NCBI GenBank assembly: GCA_002428995.1
Contig: DIYJ01000005.1
Location: 158,474-222,473, forward strand
Direction of reading: 5' to 3'
Origin: Flavobacteriales bacterium UBA6057
GTDB taxonomy: Bacteria > Bacteroidota > Bacteroidia > Flavobacteriales_G > Salibacteraceae
Length of the DNA: 64,000 bases
In this document: positions 1-7,680 of the stretch, piece after piece
Numbering within the stretch: position 1 is the stretch's first letter
How the letters are laid out: each line of letters opens with the position of its first letter
Notes under the pieces: generated by a model
What the model was told of the DNA's origin: nothing
The model's input: only the letters and a program-made list of their open reading frames with translations
Database searches by the model: none
Program-made: the position numbers and the translations under genes

Positions 1-744
1 TCGATCTGGGCTTTCTGGTTTATTAAAAAACCTGAAGCTCCAGTCTTTTCCAAGATTGAGGTACCCGTGATGAGAACAAAGGCTAACAGGAGTTGGTGAA
101 CCAGTTGCCGCGGCACCACTGCCAAAGGCCTCGCTGATTTGCCCATTTTGGTTTGATATGCCTGGAAGGTTTATCATTAAAGCCTCCCCTTCATCAGAAT
201 TGTCAATTGGCGCCTGCGGGGTATCGGTTTCAAAAGTTCCTTCATCTCGGGGTAGAATTGGTGATATATCGGGTTGGTTTTCATTACGATCATCATCTCC
301 TCGTATGACAACGATCTGCCCAACATTTGCCTCCTGCCCAGTGATGTATCTGATAGGGTCAGTAAGAAAATTCACGTAGTCAGCATCCAGCGCTGCGCTG
401 CCTGTCATGGCAAGATATACGCGTTGGACAGGCATTATGTACGGGATAACAACGGTATCGATCCTTTGGATCCGATTGAGCAGGCGTGATAGCTGATTCA
501 CGTGGTCTTCATCAAAATGAGAAAGCACCAAAAGATGGAGATGTCTGGTATAAGAGGTCAATTCATCTATGTCCTTATGCAGGTTGCGCTTTATGCCACT
601 TAACGACCCGCAGTCATGAACCATATAAAAATCTTGCTTGTCTCTCCGTCTGATTCTGCCATTGTAAAAACAGCCCTGACCCGCTCGTGAAAATTGAAAA
701 TCCGCTTCAATGGACATTCGCAACCTATGCATCCTTGGAGCCAT
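1..744 (-). CDS. ComEC-type MBL-fold hydrolase, C-terminus beyond the window
   Basis: Open frame of 248 codons from an ATG at 744-742 that runs off the left edge without a stop. Residues 75-81 read SHFDEDH, the HxDxDH metal-binding motif of ComEC-like metallo-beta-lactamase-fold proteins, and an earlier HDCG (about residues 43-46) fits the first metal-side loop of that fold. The part after about residue 145 is acidic and low in complexity, then returns to ordered sequence near the edge. The start lies 2 nt after the stop of the upstream membrane protein, so the two are surely co-transcribed. MBL proteins of this class are metal-dependent hydrolases and the ComEC domain has been linked to DNA degradation; hydrolysis of nucleic acid here is inference. 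It is clearly different in sequence from the other MBL gene of the cluster. Confidence 0.85.
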   Translation of the reverse strand, partial: MAPRMHRLRMSIEADFQFSRAGQGCFYNGRIRRRDKQDFYMVHDCGSLSGIKRNLHKDIDELTSYTRHLHLLVLSHFDEDHVNQLSRLLNRIQRIDTVVIPYIMPVQRVYLAMTGSAALDADYVNFLTDPIRYITGQEANVGQIVVIRGDDDRNENQPDISPILPRDEGTFETDTPQAPIDNSDEGEALMINLPGISNQNGQISEAFGSGAAATGSPTPVSLCSHHGYLNLGKDWSFRFFNKPESPDR

Positions 745-746
745 GA

Positions 747-1415
747 TTATGAACCACCTCTCGTTGACTCAGAAGACAGCTTTTTCAAGATGACTCCAAA
801 CACTACTTCTCGCTCATAGTATTGACGAAACCGGACATAATTAAAGGCAAAGGGCAACATCAGCACCACATCTGCCAGCAAATAAAACAGACTCACACAC
901 CACCCTATGCACAATGCACAAAGCAGTACGGCATTCAAAAGCAACACGAGCATCATGGACCGTGAGAAGCCATACATCACCAGAAAAAAGAATACGCGGC
1001 CATAGACCTGGGGTCGGTTTTCGGCCACGATGCCAAGGGTGCCCTGGCGGTCTTTTGGTTCGTAATCTTTGCCGTAGGCTTGCTTGAACGCGTCAAGAAA
1101 CTTCTGCCATGTGTTGGCTGTTAGAAGTTGCTGTGGATGAACCATTTTCTTCAGGAACCCCAGTCTGAAGAGTCGCTTTTCTATGATGAATGCACCCGTT
1201 CCATTGACAGCAAGTCCCAGGATATACATCATCAACACAGCAAAAACGGCCTGAATCAGATTTACCCCGTTCATCACTGACAAGAGGTTGGCTAACGACA
1301 CCGGGGCGCCTTCCAGCAGGTTTTTATCCATCCATAACAATATGGTGGCCAACATGCCTGGAATGAAGTAGCCCAGAAAGTCATAGGCTGTGAGTTTGAT
1401 GCCCAGGTCTTTCAC
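747..1415 (-). CDS. four-helix membrane protein of the MBL cassette
   Basis: 222 residues; not recognised as a named family. Hydrophobic stretches at about residues 11-28, 52-72 and a long double stretch at 137-192 suggest four membrane helices, with a soluble loop of about 60 residues between the second and third and a charged C-terminal tail. The start codon overlaps the stop of the upstream MBL gene by 4 nt (ATGA) and the stop is 2 nt before the next MBL gene, so the protein is made from the same message as two MBL-fold proteins. This suggests a membrane partner or anchor for the hydrolases, possibly a pore or effector; that role is inference only. Confidence 0.8.
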   Translation of the reverse strand: MKDLGIKLTAYDFLGYFIPGMLATILLWMDKNLLEGAPVSLANLLSVMNGVNLIQAVFAVLMMYILGLAVNGTGAFIIEKRLFRLGFLKKMVHPQQLLTANTWQKFLDAFKQAYGKDYEPKDRQGTLGIVAENRPQVYGRVFFFLVMYGFSRSMMLVLLLNAVLLCALCIGWCVSLFYLLADVVLMLPFAFNYVRFRQYYEREVVFGVILKKLSSESTRGGS

Positions 1416-2488
1416 TTGTCAATCGTTGATTTAAACTCCAGTGGCGTTGCACTTGTCCATCCGCGATCAGGAGCATGAACACCCCAGTGCAGGGATGAAC
1501 CCTGTGTGGAGAAAACCTTGATTTTTTGTCTAACAAACTCGTTTATGAGCCGCTGAGATGGATGCTTACTATCGTCAGGCGGTGCGGAGAGAAAAGCCCT
1601 TTCAGGCTTGATATATGTAATGAATCTTGGCTCCAGGTTTTTACGACTACCATGATGCGGGATATCCAACGCACTAACATCCCTTGCATTTATTTCATTG
1701 TACCGAGCATAGTCCAAGGCATCAATGAGTCCCTCTTTCCCAGAATCACCGGTGAATAGAATCCGCTTGCCCGCGTACTCAAACAACAGCACGACACTGG
1801 TGTCATTGATGGCCGCAGTAGGCGGGTCATCAGGCCACTCTTTAGGATTTTCAAGGGTTTCGGTTTCGGTTTCATCGCTCCCACCCCCTGTTGATTCCGT
1901 GGTCAGCCCGGTTTCAGGAGCTGGATCAGATGTTTTACCGGATTCCAGAATCTTTTTGACATAAAGCTCATCGCTGGGACCAAGAACGCGCAAGACTCCT
2001 TCATTGATCTCCTGCCCCTGCTCTGGTTCACGGATGCGCTCATCGTTCCCATATTTCGCAATCATGGCCTGTTCAATGGCGTAGGCATACCCAAATACTT
2101 CGCGCAATTCATTGGCGACACTCTGATCTGTTTTGCGTCCATCTTTGAAAACGCTGGCATCGAGGTTGTCATTATTCCAGGGACGGTGCATCAGCACAGC
2201 GCCAATGTCAATATCTTCCTTCTCAATCAGTGTACTTAAACCGGAGGCATGATCCTTATCAGGATGGGTGCTGATGATAAGATTCACATGTTTGGTACCG
2301 TAGCGATTGGTGATCAGGTCATAAAGCCTATCACCATCCTCTGAATATCCGCCATCAATGACCACCAACACCTGTTCAACGGGGTTGGCCAGCAGTCTGC
2401 CATAACGAAGCGCAATGGCATCTCCTCCTTTTGAACCTTTTCCTACAGGTAAATAATCAATTTCAAAACCCAAATCTGTTTTGCTCAT
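1412..2488 (-). CDS. ComEC-type MBL-fold metallohydrolase
   Basis: 358 residues with the full set of ComEC-like MBL motifs: IDGG near 45, STHPDKDH at 73-80 (HxDxDH), FTGDSG at 245-250 and IPHHGS at 276-281, followed by a typical ComEC-type C-terminal strand region. An insertion of about 40 residues (185-225), rich in Thr, Glu and Asp, precedes the FTGDSG strand. There is no signal peptide or membrane segment, so it is likely cytoplasmic or held at the membrane through the neighbouring membrane protein. It starts the trio MBL, membrane protein, second MBL and overlaps the second gene by 4 nt. It lies 128 nt downstream of hsdS on the same strand. The metal-hydrolase assignment is firm; the substrate is unknown, with DNA the first guess. 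Confidence 0.88.
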   Translation of the reverse strand: MSKTDLGFEIDYLPVGKGSKGGDAIALRYGRLLANPVEQVLVVIDGGYSEDGDRLYDLITNRYGTKHVNLIISTHPDKDHASGLSTLIEKEDIDIGAVLMHRPWNNDNLDASVFKDGRKTDQSVANELREVFGYAYAIEQAMIAKYGNDERIREPEQGQEINEGVLRVLGPSDELYVKKILESGKTSDPAPETGLTTESTGGGSDETETETLENPKEWPDDPPTAAINDTSVVLLFEYAGKRILFTGDSGKEGLIDALDYARYNEINARDVSALDIPHHGSRKNLEPRFITYIKPERAFLSAPPDDSKHPSQRLINEFVRQKIKVFSTQGSSLHWGVHAPDRGWTSATPLEFKSTIDK

Positions 2489-2511
2489 ACATCAACCGAT
2501 TGAATTCGAAA

Positions 2512-2554
2512 AATAACGCTTTAACCAAATGCACCATTTAAAAGCAGCGTTATT
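2512..2554. promoter_or_regulatory. inverted repeat upstream of the MBL cassette
   Basis: Perfect 9-bp arms AATAACGCT (2512-2520) and AGCGTTATT (2546-2554) lie in the AT-rich gap between hsdS and the first MBL gene, 24 bp before its ATG. On the minus strand the loop holds GCATTTGG, a weak match to the TAnnTTTG promoter element. It may be an operator or a promoter that lets the cassette be expressed apart from hsdS. There is no T-run, so a terminator is less likely. Confidence 0.35.
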
Positions 2555-2616
2555 TATTATGCTAAATCAGCATGTTCATAAATGGAAAGAGTGATTCTAT
2601 GCCCCTGAGCGCGCGG

Positions 2617-4146
2617 TCATACGGCTCTGAGCGCCCGCTTCGCCTTCTGCCCCTTCAAGTACACCTCCTTCTCCTCCCTGATCCTTTTCAGCAATTCGCT
2701 CGCAGGCTCATCCGTTGGATCTTGCGGCACCAGCCGTCCTTCAAAGGCCTTTTTAAGGATGGATTGGCGTAAGGTTTCTGCTTCATCAAGTGAATGGGAG
2801 ACACTTCCTTCCACATTATCAATCACTGAAAAGCTAAGGTCAAGTTCTTCCACAATTCTTAGTTGTTCTTGAGAATTACAGAGCGGTACGGCTATATTAT
2901 CCAGGATATTCAAATTGATGTTTTTCTGCGCTGTTGCTGGCGCATACTCTTCAATTTGAGCCCTCGAGTTTTGAATGAAATAATAAACGAACTTACTTGA
3001 AACAGACTCCTCAGGTTGAAAGCCTACCACGCTATCTGGAAAGCATGCATTAAATCCCAAGAACGCTGTTTCAGCAATGTTTGCAGCGATCGTTATGCAC
3101 AATGTGCCCTTCTTCCAAAGCCTGCTTTGCTGAAGTCCAAACTCACTGTAAGTATTTGAGTATTCTGATACTACAACCTTGGAATTTCTAATTTCTCCAG
3201 TTTGAATAAACGGGTATTCGCCTCCAAACAACCTTGGATCATTTCTAGGCCTATGTTTTGATTTTCCACGATCCAACTGACCGATTAGTCCCAACTGTAT
3301 ATACGACCAGTTTGCTGGAACCCTAGGCAGCTTTGCCAACTCCTCCTTCGTCAAAGGCGGCAGCGCCTTCGGGGCTTTGGGCTTGCCCGGCTTTTTGCCC
3401 TGCTTGCCGGATGCCTCCCATTGCGTTACGGCTACCTTCCAGTCGCGCAGGGCGTGTTGATGGCGCGCTTCGCGCTCGGCTTTGATGCGCTCCAGCAGCC
3501 TGGAAGCGGGTTCGGGCTGGTGTTTCGCGCGCCAGGTTTCGGTGAGTTTGCCCTCAAAGGCCTGCTTGAGCAGCGCCTGCCGGTAGACCTTCAATTGCTG
3601 TTGGGCGGTTTTCAGCTGCGCCACCGCCTGATCCAGCTCGCTGAACAATTCCTCGATTTTTGATACAATGCGGTGCTGTTCGTTGAGGGGAGGTAGGGGA
3701 ACTTCAACTTCGTTTAAAATGGTCTGACTTATATTCGGTTGTGCACCACCAATGCGTTTCTTGAGCAGGTCTTCTTTTTTATGAAATAGGTAGTAGAAGA
3801 TGAGCCGATTGGATATCCCTCCAAAACAGGAGATAGAAGCTACAGCCTGATTAGTAGCGGCATCAACACCAAGGAATCCAAGCTTGCCAACAGTTGCACC
3901 ATACAGAGCAATGAGAAGCGTACCACGGGATTTTAGCTTGGCGCTTGAATTCTCTAGTGCTTCCTGGCTGATCTGCTCCTCAGTTTCTTTTATTATTCCA
4001 TGATTCAGCTCACCTGATTTCACCCAAGGAATTGGACCGGTGAAATAACTTGAATTCTTCCTGCTCGGTGTTCCCCCACTCGCAGTCAGACAAATCTCTC
4101 CGATTGTTGTCTCACACCAGCCTTTAGAATTTTCTACACCCATCAC
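2617..4146 (-). CDS. hsdS: type I restriction enzyme specificity subunit HsdS
   Basis: 509 residues with the two-TRD layout of HsdS: target recognition domain 1 at about 10-155 (GWCETTIGEIC start), a conserved helical spacer with PLPPLNEQHRIVSKIEELF around 153-171 and a Lys/Glu-rich helix to about 265, a second recognition domain to about 430, and a second conserved helix at the C-terminus. It sets the DNA sequence bound by the methylase and nuclease. GTG 4146 and ATG 4143 are alternative starts. The spacer regions are GC-rich and the recognition domains AT-rich, the usual mark of domain exchange. It is preceded by the coiled-coil gene (41-nt gap) and followed by the MBL cassette instead of hsdM. 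Confidence 0.95.
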   Translation of the reverse strand: MMGVENSKGWCETTIGEICLTASGGTPSRKNSSYFTGPIPWVKSGELNHGIIKETEEQISQEALENSSAKLKSRGTLLIALYGATVGKLGFLGVDAATNQAVASISCFGGISNRLIFYYLFHKKEDLLKKRIGGAQPNISQTILNEVEVPLPPLNEQHRIVSKIEELFSELDQAVAQLKTAQQQLKVYRQALLKQAFEGKLTETWRAKHQPEPASRLLERIKAEREARHQHALRDWKVAVTQWEASGKQGKKPGKPKAPKALPPLTKEELAKLPRVPANWSYIQLGLIGQLDRGKSKHRPRNDPRLFGGEYPFIQTGEIRNSKVVVSEYSNTYSEFGLQQSRLWKKGTLCITIAANIAETAFLGFNACFPDSVVGFQPEESVSSKFVYYFIQNSRAQIEEYAPATAQKNINLNILDNIAVPLCNSQEQLRIVEELDLSFSVIDNVEGSVSHSLDEAETLRQSILKKAFEGRLVPQDPTDEPASELLKRIREEKEVYLKGQKAKRALRAV

Positions 4147-4187
4147 GCCACTAATTCTATATTCTTTACTTGCATCAAATCTCTCCG

Positions 4188-4838
4188 CTACCTTCCTAAT
4201 TGTCGGTTCTTGAAGTTTTTTAACTGGTTGTATTTGGTCATCAGGTAGTCATAGCCTTGCTTCAGCTTGGTCAATCGCGCCTCGTGCTGTTGCATCTGTT
4301 GCTCTCGCTCCTGCTTGGTACGCAGCAATTTGAAGTTGCTTGCCTGATTAAAGGCTCCAGCCGCCTGGTTGTAGATGGCTTCCTGATTTGCAATGGCATC
4401 CTCCAACTGCCTTCCCAAAATTTCACTCAGCAAGATGGAACTATCTGCTAATTCCCGGATCATGCCATTGGTTTGGTTTTCAAAGGCATTGATTTGCTCG
4501 TCAGTGGTGGTTTTTAAGGTGTCAATTTGCTTTTCTGTCAGTTCCTGCAAATGGTCCATCTGTTTCTGTGTGCTTTCCACCAATGCATCAATCTGTTGTT
4601 GAAAGAGCTGCTGCATGTGCAGCATCTGACGCTCTGTGTCCCTTTTGCTTTGCTCTTGACTGTGAAGGTATAGCGCTATGGAGGCATAAACCGTAATGGT
4701 GATGCCCATGGTCTGCAAGACATTTGGTAGCCAGGCCTTGTCTTCAAAGGCCGCAGCAAAAAACAGGGTGATAAGCAGCAGGGCCCCAAAGGGAATCCAC
4801 GCCAGTGTCCATTTCTTTTGTTTTATCCAGTGCCTCAT
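4188..4838 (-). CDS. membrane-anchored coiled-coil protein between hsdR and hsdS
   Basis: 216 residues. Two hydrophobic helices at about 12-30 and 38-57 are followed by a long Gln/Glu/Lys-rich coiled coil that fills the rest, including a section (about 80-120) with a recurring pattern of Q-hydrophobic-D-x-L. The start overlaps the hsdR stop by 4 nt (ATGA), so translation is probably coupled to hsdR. It is not a normal type I restriction subunit and I do not recognise the family. The layout would place a multimeric rod in the cytoplasm attached to the inner membrane. A role in tethering the restriction complex or in sensing is inference. Confidence 0.8.
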   Translation of the reverse strand: MRHWIKQKKWTLAWIPFGALLLITLFFAAAFEDKAWLPNVLQTMGITITVYASIALYLHSQEQSKRDTERQMLHMQQLFQQQIDALVESTQKQMDHLQELTEKQIDTLKTTTDEQINAFENQTNGMIRELADSSILLSEILGRQLEDAIANQEAIYNQAAGAFNQASNFKLLRTKQEREQQMQQHEARLTKLKQGYDYLMTKYNQLKNFKNRQLGR

Positions 4839-7603
4839 GCCACCAATTCTGTATTCATGGTTTCAAGGATGCGATCGGTTTCCTCCCCAAAGAGGTTCCA
4901 GCATTTCATGAGGCCGCCTTTGGCATCAAAGGGATGGTAGTCCAGGTCGTCCCGCTCGAGGCGGAAGGAGGTGGCAATGTGGTCTTTCATGGCGCGTAGC
5001 CAGTCCATTTGCTCCTCGGTAAATTTCACGGGGCCCGCCTGCTGGCGGAAGACCCAGTCCTGGAAGCGCTTGTCTACGGTGTGGCGAAAGGGCGTGAGCG
5101 TGGCGTCCAGGCCCACCACCCTGCGCACGAGGCTTACGAGGGCCGTTAATTCATTCAGCGGGGCGGCACCTGCCCCTTCCACGTCATCCAGCCGGGCATA
5201 GGCCTGCCACACGCGCAGCGGGGCCAGCACGGGTTTGTCGGCCCGCAACTTTTCCAACAATTCCTTCACCTGGGCATAGGTCAACTCCCTGCGTTGCCGG
5301 GGTTGCGCATAAAACCAGCTCAGGGCGGTGATCTCATCCTTGTGTTCGGCAATGTAGCTGGCAAAGTCCTGCATGAGCTGCTGCGACTGTTCTTCCTGCT
5401 GGGCGTCCCAGCCGGCAAACTCCACCTTGTCCAGGTTCACCGTGTCAATGATCTGTTCGTTGACCCTGCGCACGTTGTCAATGTAGTCGATCAGCTCCCC
5501 GGTGAGCGGTCTGGTGGCCTCGCGGGCGAGGGCTTCCTGAGCTTCCGCCCTTCGACTCCGCTCAGGGCTCACCTCTGTGGAACCCGGAGGGCTGAGCGGA
5601 GTCGAAGCCCGGGCTTCGATGGCATCCGGATCGTGGATGGCCAACAAGTCCTTCACCATCCCGTTGATGCTTTTGCCTCCGGCCAGTTGCGAGAATTTCT
5701 GGCGCTGCCCGGGCGTGATCTGCTTTTCGATGCGACCCAGGCGGCCGGCAAGGGACACGATCATGTCCTCGTCCGTGCTGCCCATCATGGCGGCATGCAG
5801 CAGGTCTTTAAGGGCCACATCGCGCTTGCGCTCCAGCGGGCGGCTGTCGGTCTTCACCGTCTTCATCACCCCTACGGCATCCACAATCACAAAATGGTCT
5901 TTGGCCGAACGGGCCGAAGGCGTCACCTTTTTCAGTTCTTCGAGGTTCAGGGTGCGCGTGCCGCGGCCCTTCATCTGCTCAAAGTATCCGCGCGACTTCA
6001 CGTCCCGCATGAAAATGAGGCACTCCAGCGGTTTCACATCCGTGCCCGTGGCAATCATGTCCACCGTCACGGCCACGCGCGGGTAAAAGTCGTTGCGAAA
6101 CTCGGTCAGCACGTTTTTAGGGTTTTCCTTGCTCTGGTAGGTCACCTTTTTGCAAAAGCGATTGCCTTCGGCAAATTCCTCCCGCACCACCTGGATGATG
6201 TCATCGGCATGGCTGTCGGTCTTGGCGAAAATCAGCGTTTTAGGCACCTCCTGCCTGCCGGGGAAGATCTCAGGCAGTTTCTGCCTGAAGGCCCGGATCA
6301 CGTTGCGGATCTGGCTGGGGTTCACAATGTCGCGGTCGAGCTGCTTGCCCGTATAGGTCACCGCTTCGTCCACCTGCTCCCAGCGCTTTTTGCGGCTGAG
6401 CTTTTCGCGCTTGTCCACGTATTCCTTTGCCTCAATGACGGCCCCAACCTTGGTGATGCGCGTTTCGATGAGGTAGGTTTCGCTGGTCACGTTCACCCCA
6501 TCGGCCACGGCCTCTTCGTGGGGATATTCACTCACCACGTTTTCATTAAAAAAGCCAAAGGTGCGCTTGTCGGGCGTGGCCGTCAGGCCGATCAGGAAAG
6601 CGTCAAAATAGTCGAGCACCTGCTTCCAGAGGTTGTAGATGCTGCGGTGGCATTCGTCAATGATGACGAGGTCAAAGAATTCGGGCGGCACTTTTTCATT
6701 GTAGACCACGGGCAATGGTTCTTTCGGCTGCCACAGGCGCTCGTTGGGGTTTTCTTCTTCCGAGCTTTCGTCCATCTCCTCGCCTTTCAGGATGCTGTAG
6801 AGCCGCTGAATGGTGGTGATGATGACCTTGGCATCGGGGTTGACAAAGCTCGATTTGAGCCGCTGCACGGTGTATATCTCGGTGAACTTCCGGTTGTCGT
6901 CAGGCGGGCTGAAGGCCATGAACTCCCGCTCCGCCTGCTCGCCCAGGTTTTTGGTATCCACCAGAAAGAGCACGCGCTCCGCTTCGGCATATTTCAGCGC
7001 ACGGTAGATGCTCGAAATGGCAGTGAAGGTTTTGCCGGCCCCGGTGGCCATCTGCACGAGGGCACGCGGCCGGTTTTCGCCCAGGGATGCTTCCAACTTG
7101 TTGATGGCGCGAAACTGACAGTCGCGAAGGGTGCCTTTTTCCAGCTCCGGGAAGCGCAGGAGCCGTGTGCGAAGGGATGCGTCTTTTTTCGACCACCGTG
7201 CCAGGGTATCGGGCGTAAAAAAGGAAAACACTTCCCGGGAACGGGGCTCCGGATCATGCATGTCCGTAAAGCGGGTAATCACCCCGGTGGATTCATAAAT
7301 AAACGGCAGCGGTTCATTATTGAGGTGCTTCAGCTTGCTTCGGGCATATTCGCCTGCCTGCTCTTCCACCATGGTCAGGTGCTGCCCCTCCTCTTCGCGC
7401 TTGGCTTCGATGATGCCCACCGGTTTGCGATCCACAAACAGCACGTAATCCGCAGGACCGGTCTCGGTTTGGTATTCGCGCACGGCCACTCCCATACTGG
7501 CACCAAAGTCGATGCGATCCTTCTTCTGCACTACCCAGCCTGCCTGGTGGAGCATGGCATCGATGCGATCGCGAGCTTTGTTTTCGGGGTTTTGATTGGT
7601 CAT
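4835..7603 (-). CDS. hsdR: type I restriction enzyme endonuclease/translocase subunit HsdR
   Basis: About 922 residues. An N-terminal nuclease domain shows PADYVLF (Asp near 52) and IIEAK (Glu 66, Lys 68), the PD-(D/E)xK signature. The superfamily 2 motor follows: Walker A ATGAGKT at about 186-192, IIDECH at about 314-319, LTATP, and the arginine-finger motif QMKGRGTRT. A helical C-terminal domain would bind the methylase. It cuts unmethylated foreign DNA after ATP-driven translocation. ATG 7603 is preferred over an upstream GTG at 7618 because the sequence from MTNQNPENK matches the usual start. The gene is visibly GC-rich compared with its neighbours, suggesting acquisition. A palindromic repeat inserts about 20 residues near 666-685 without breaking the frame. 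Confidence 0.96.
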   Translation of the reverse strand: MTNQNPENKARDRIDAMLHQAGWVVQKKDRIDFGASMGVAVREYQTETGPADYVLFVDRKPVGIIEAKREEEGQHLTMVEEQAGEYARSKLKHLNNEPLPFIYESTGVITRFTDMHDPEPRSREVFSFFTPDTLARWSKKDASLRTRLLRFPELEKGTLRDCQFRAINKLEASLGENRPRALVQMATGAGKTFTAISSIYRALKYAEAERVLFLVDTKNLGEQAEREFMAFSPPDDNRKFTEIYTVQRLKSSFVNPDAKVIITTIQRLYSILKGEEMDESSEEENPNERLWQPKEPLPVVYNEKVPPEFFDLVIIDECHRSIYNLWKQVLDYFDAFLIGLTATPDKRTFGFFNENVVSEYPHEEAVADGVNVTSETYLIETRITKVGAVIEAKEYVDKREKLSRKKRWEQVDEAVTYTGKQLDRDIVNPSQIRNVIRAFRQKLPEIFPGRQEVPKTLIFAKTDSHADDIIQVVREEFAEGNRFCKKVTYQSKENPKNVLTEFRNDFYPRVAVTVDMIATGTDVKPLECLIFMRDVKSRGYFEQMKGRGTRTLNLEELKKVTPSARSAKDHFVIVDAVGVMKTVKTDSRPLERKRDVALKDLLHAAMMGSTDEDMIVSLAGRLGRIEKQITPGQRQKFSQLAGGKSINGMVKDLLAIHDPDAIEARASTPLSPPGSTEVSPERSRRAEAQEALAREATRPLTGELIDYIDNVRRVNEQIIDTVNLDKVEFAGWDAQQEEQSQQLMQDFASYIAEHKDEITALSWFYAQPRQRRELTYAQVKELLEKLRADKPVLAPLRVWQAYARLDDVEGAGAAPLNELTALVSLVRRVVGLDATLTPFRHTVDKRFQDWVFRQQAGPVKFTEEQMDWLRAMKDHIATSFRLERDDLDYHPFDAKGGLMKCWNLFGEETDRILETMNTELVA
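5550..5607. repeat. palindromic repeat inserted in frame in hsdR
   Basis: Perfect 16-bp inverted arms CTTCGACTCCGCTCAG (5550-5565) and CTGAGCGGAGTCGAAG (5592-5607) around a 26-bp loop. Single arms of the same sequence occur in non-coding DNA at 10244 and 15424. Within HsdR the element encodes a Pro/Ser/Arg-rich linker (TPLSPPGSTEVSPERSRRAE) between the motor and the C-terminal domain. It resembles the way Rickettsia palindromic elements enter coding sequence. Confidence 0.85.
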
Positions 7604-7680
7604 TGGGAGGCCTTGCACCTCAAATAAACCACAAAATCATGAAACCCACGGTTTGTGGCTGGTCTCAACACAATTCTACA

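Noticed and set aside
5294..7627. 777-codon open frame on the plus strand opposite hsdR
   Set aside because: It is the mirror of the GC-rich hsdR codons; the product is Leu/His/Arg/Gly-rich with no motif, while hsdR shows all family motifs.
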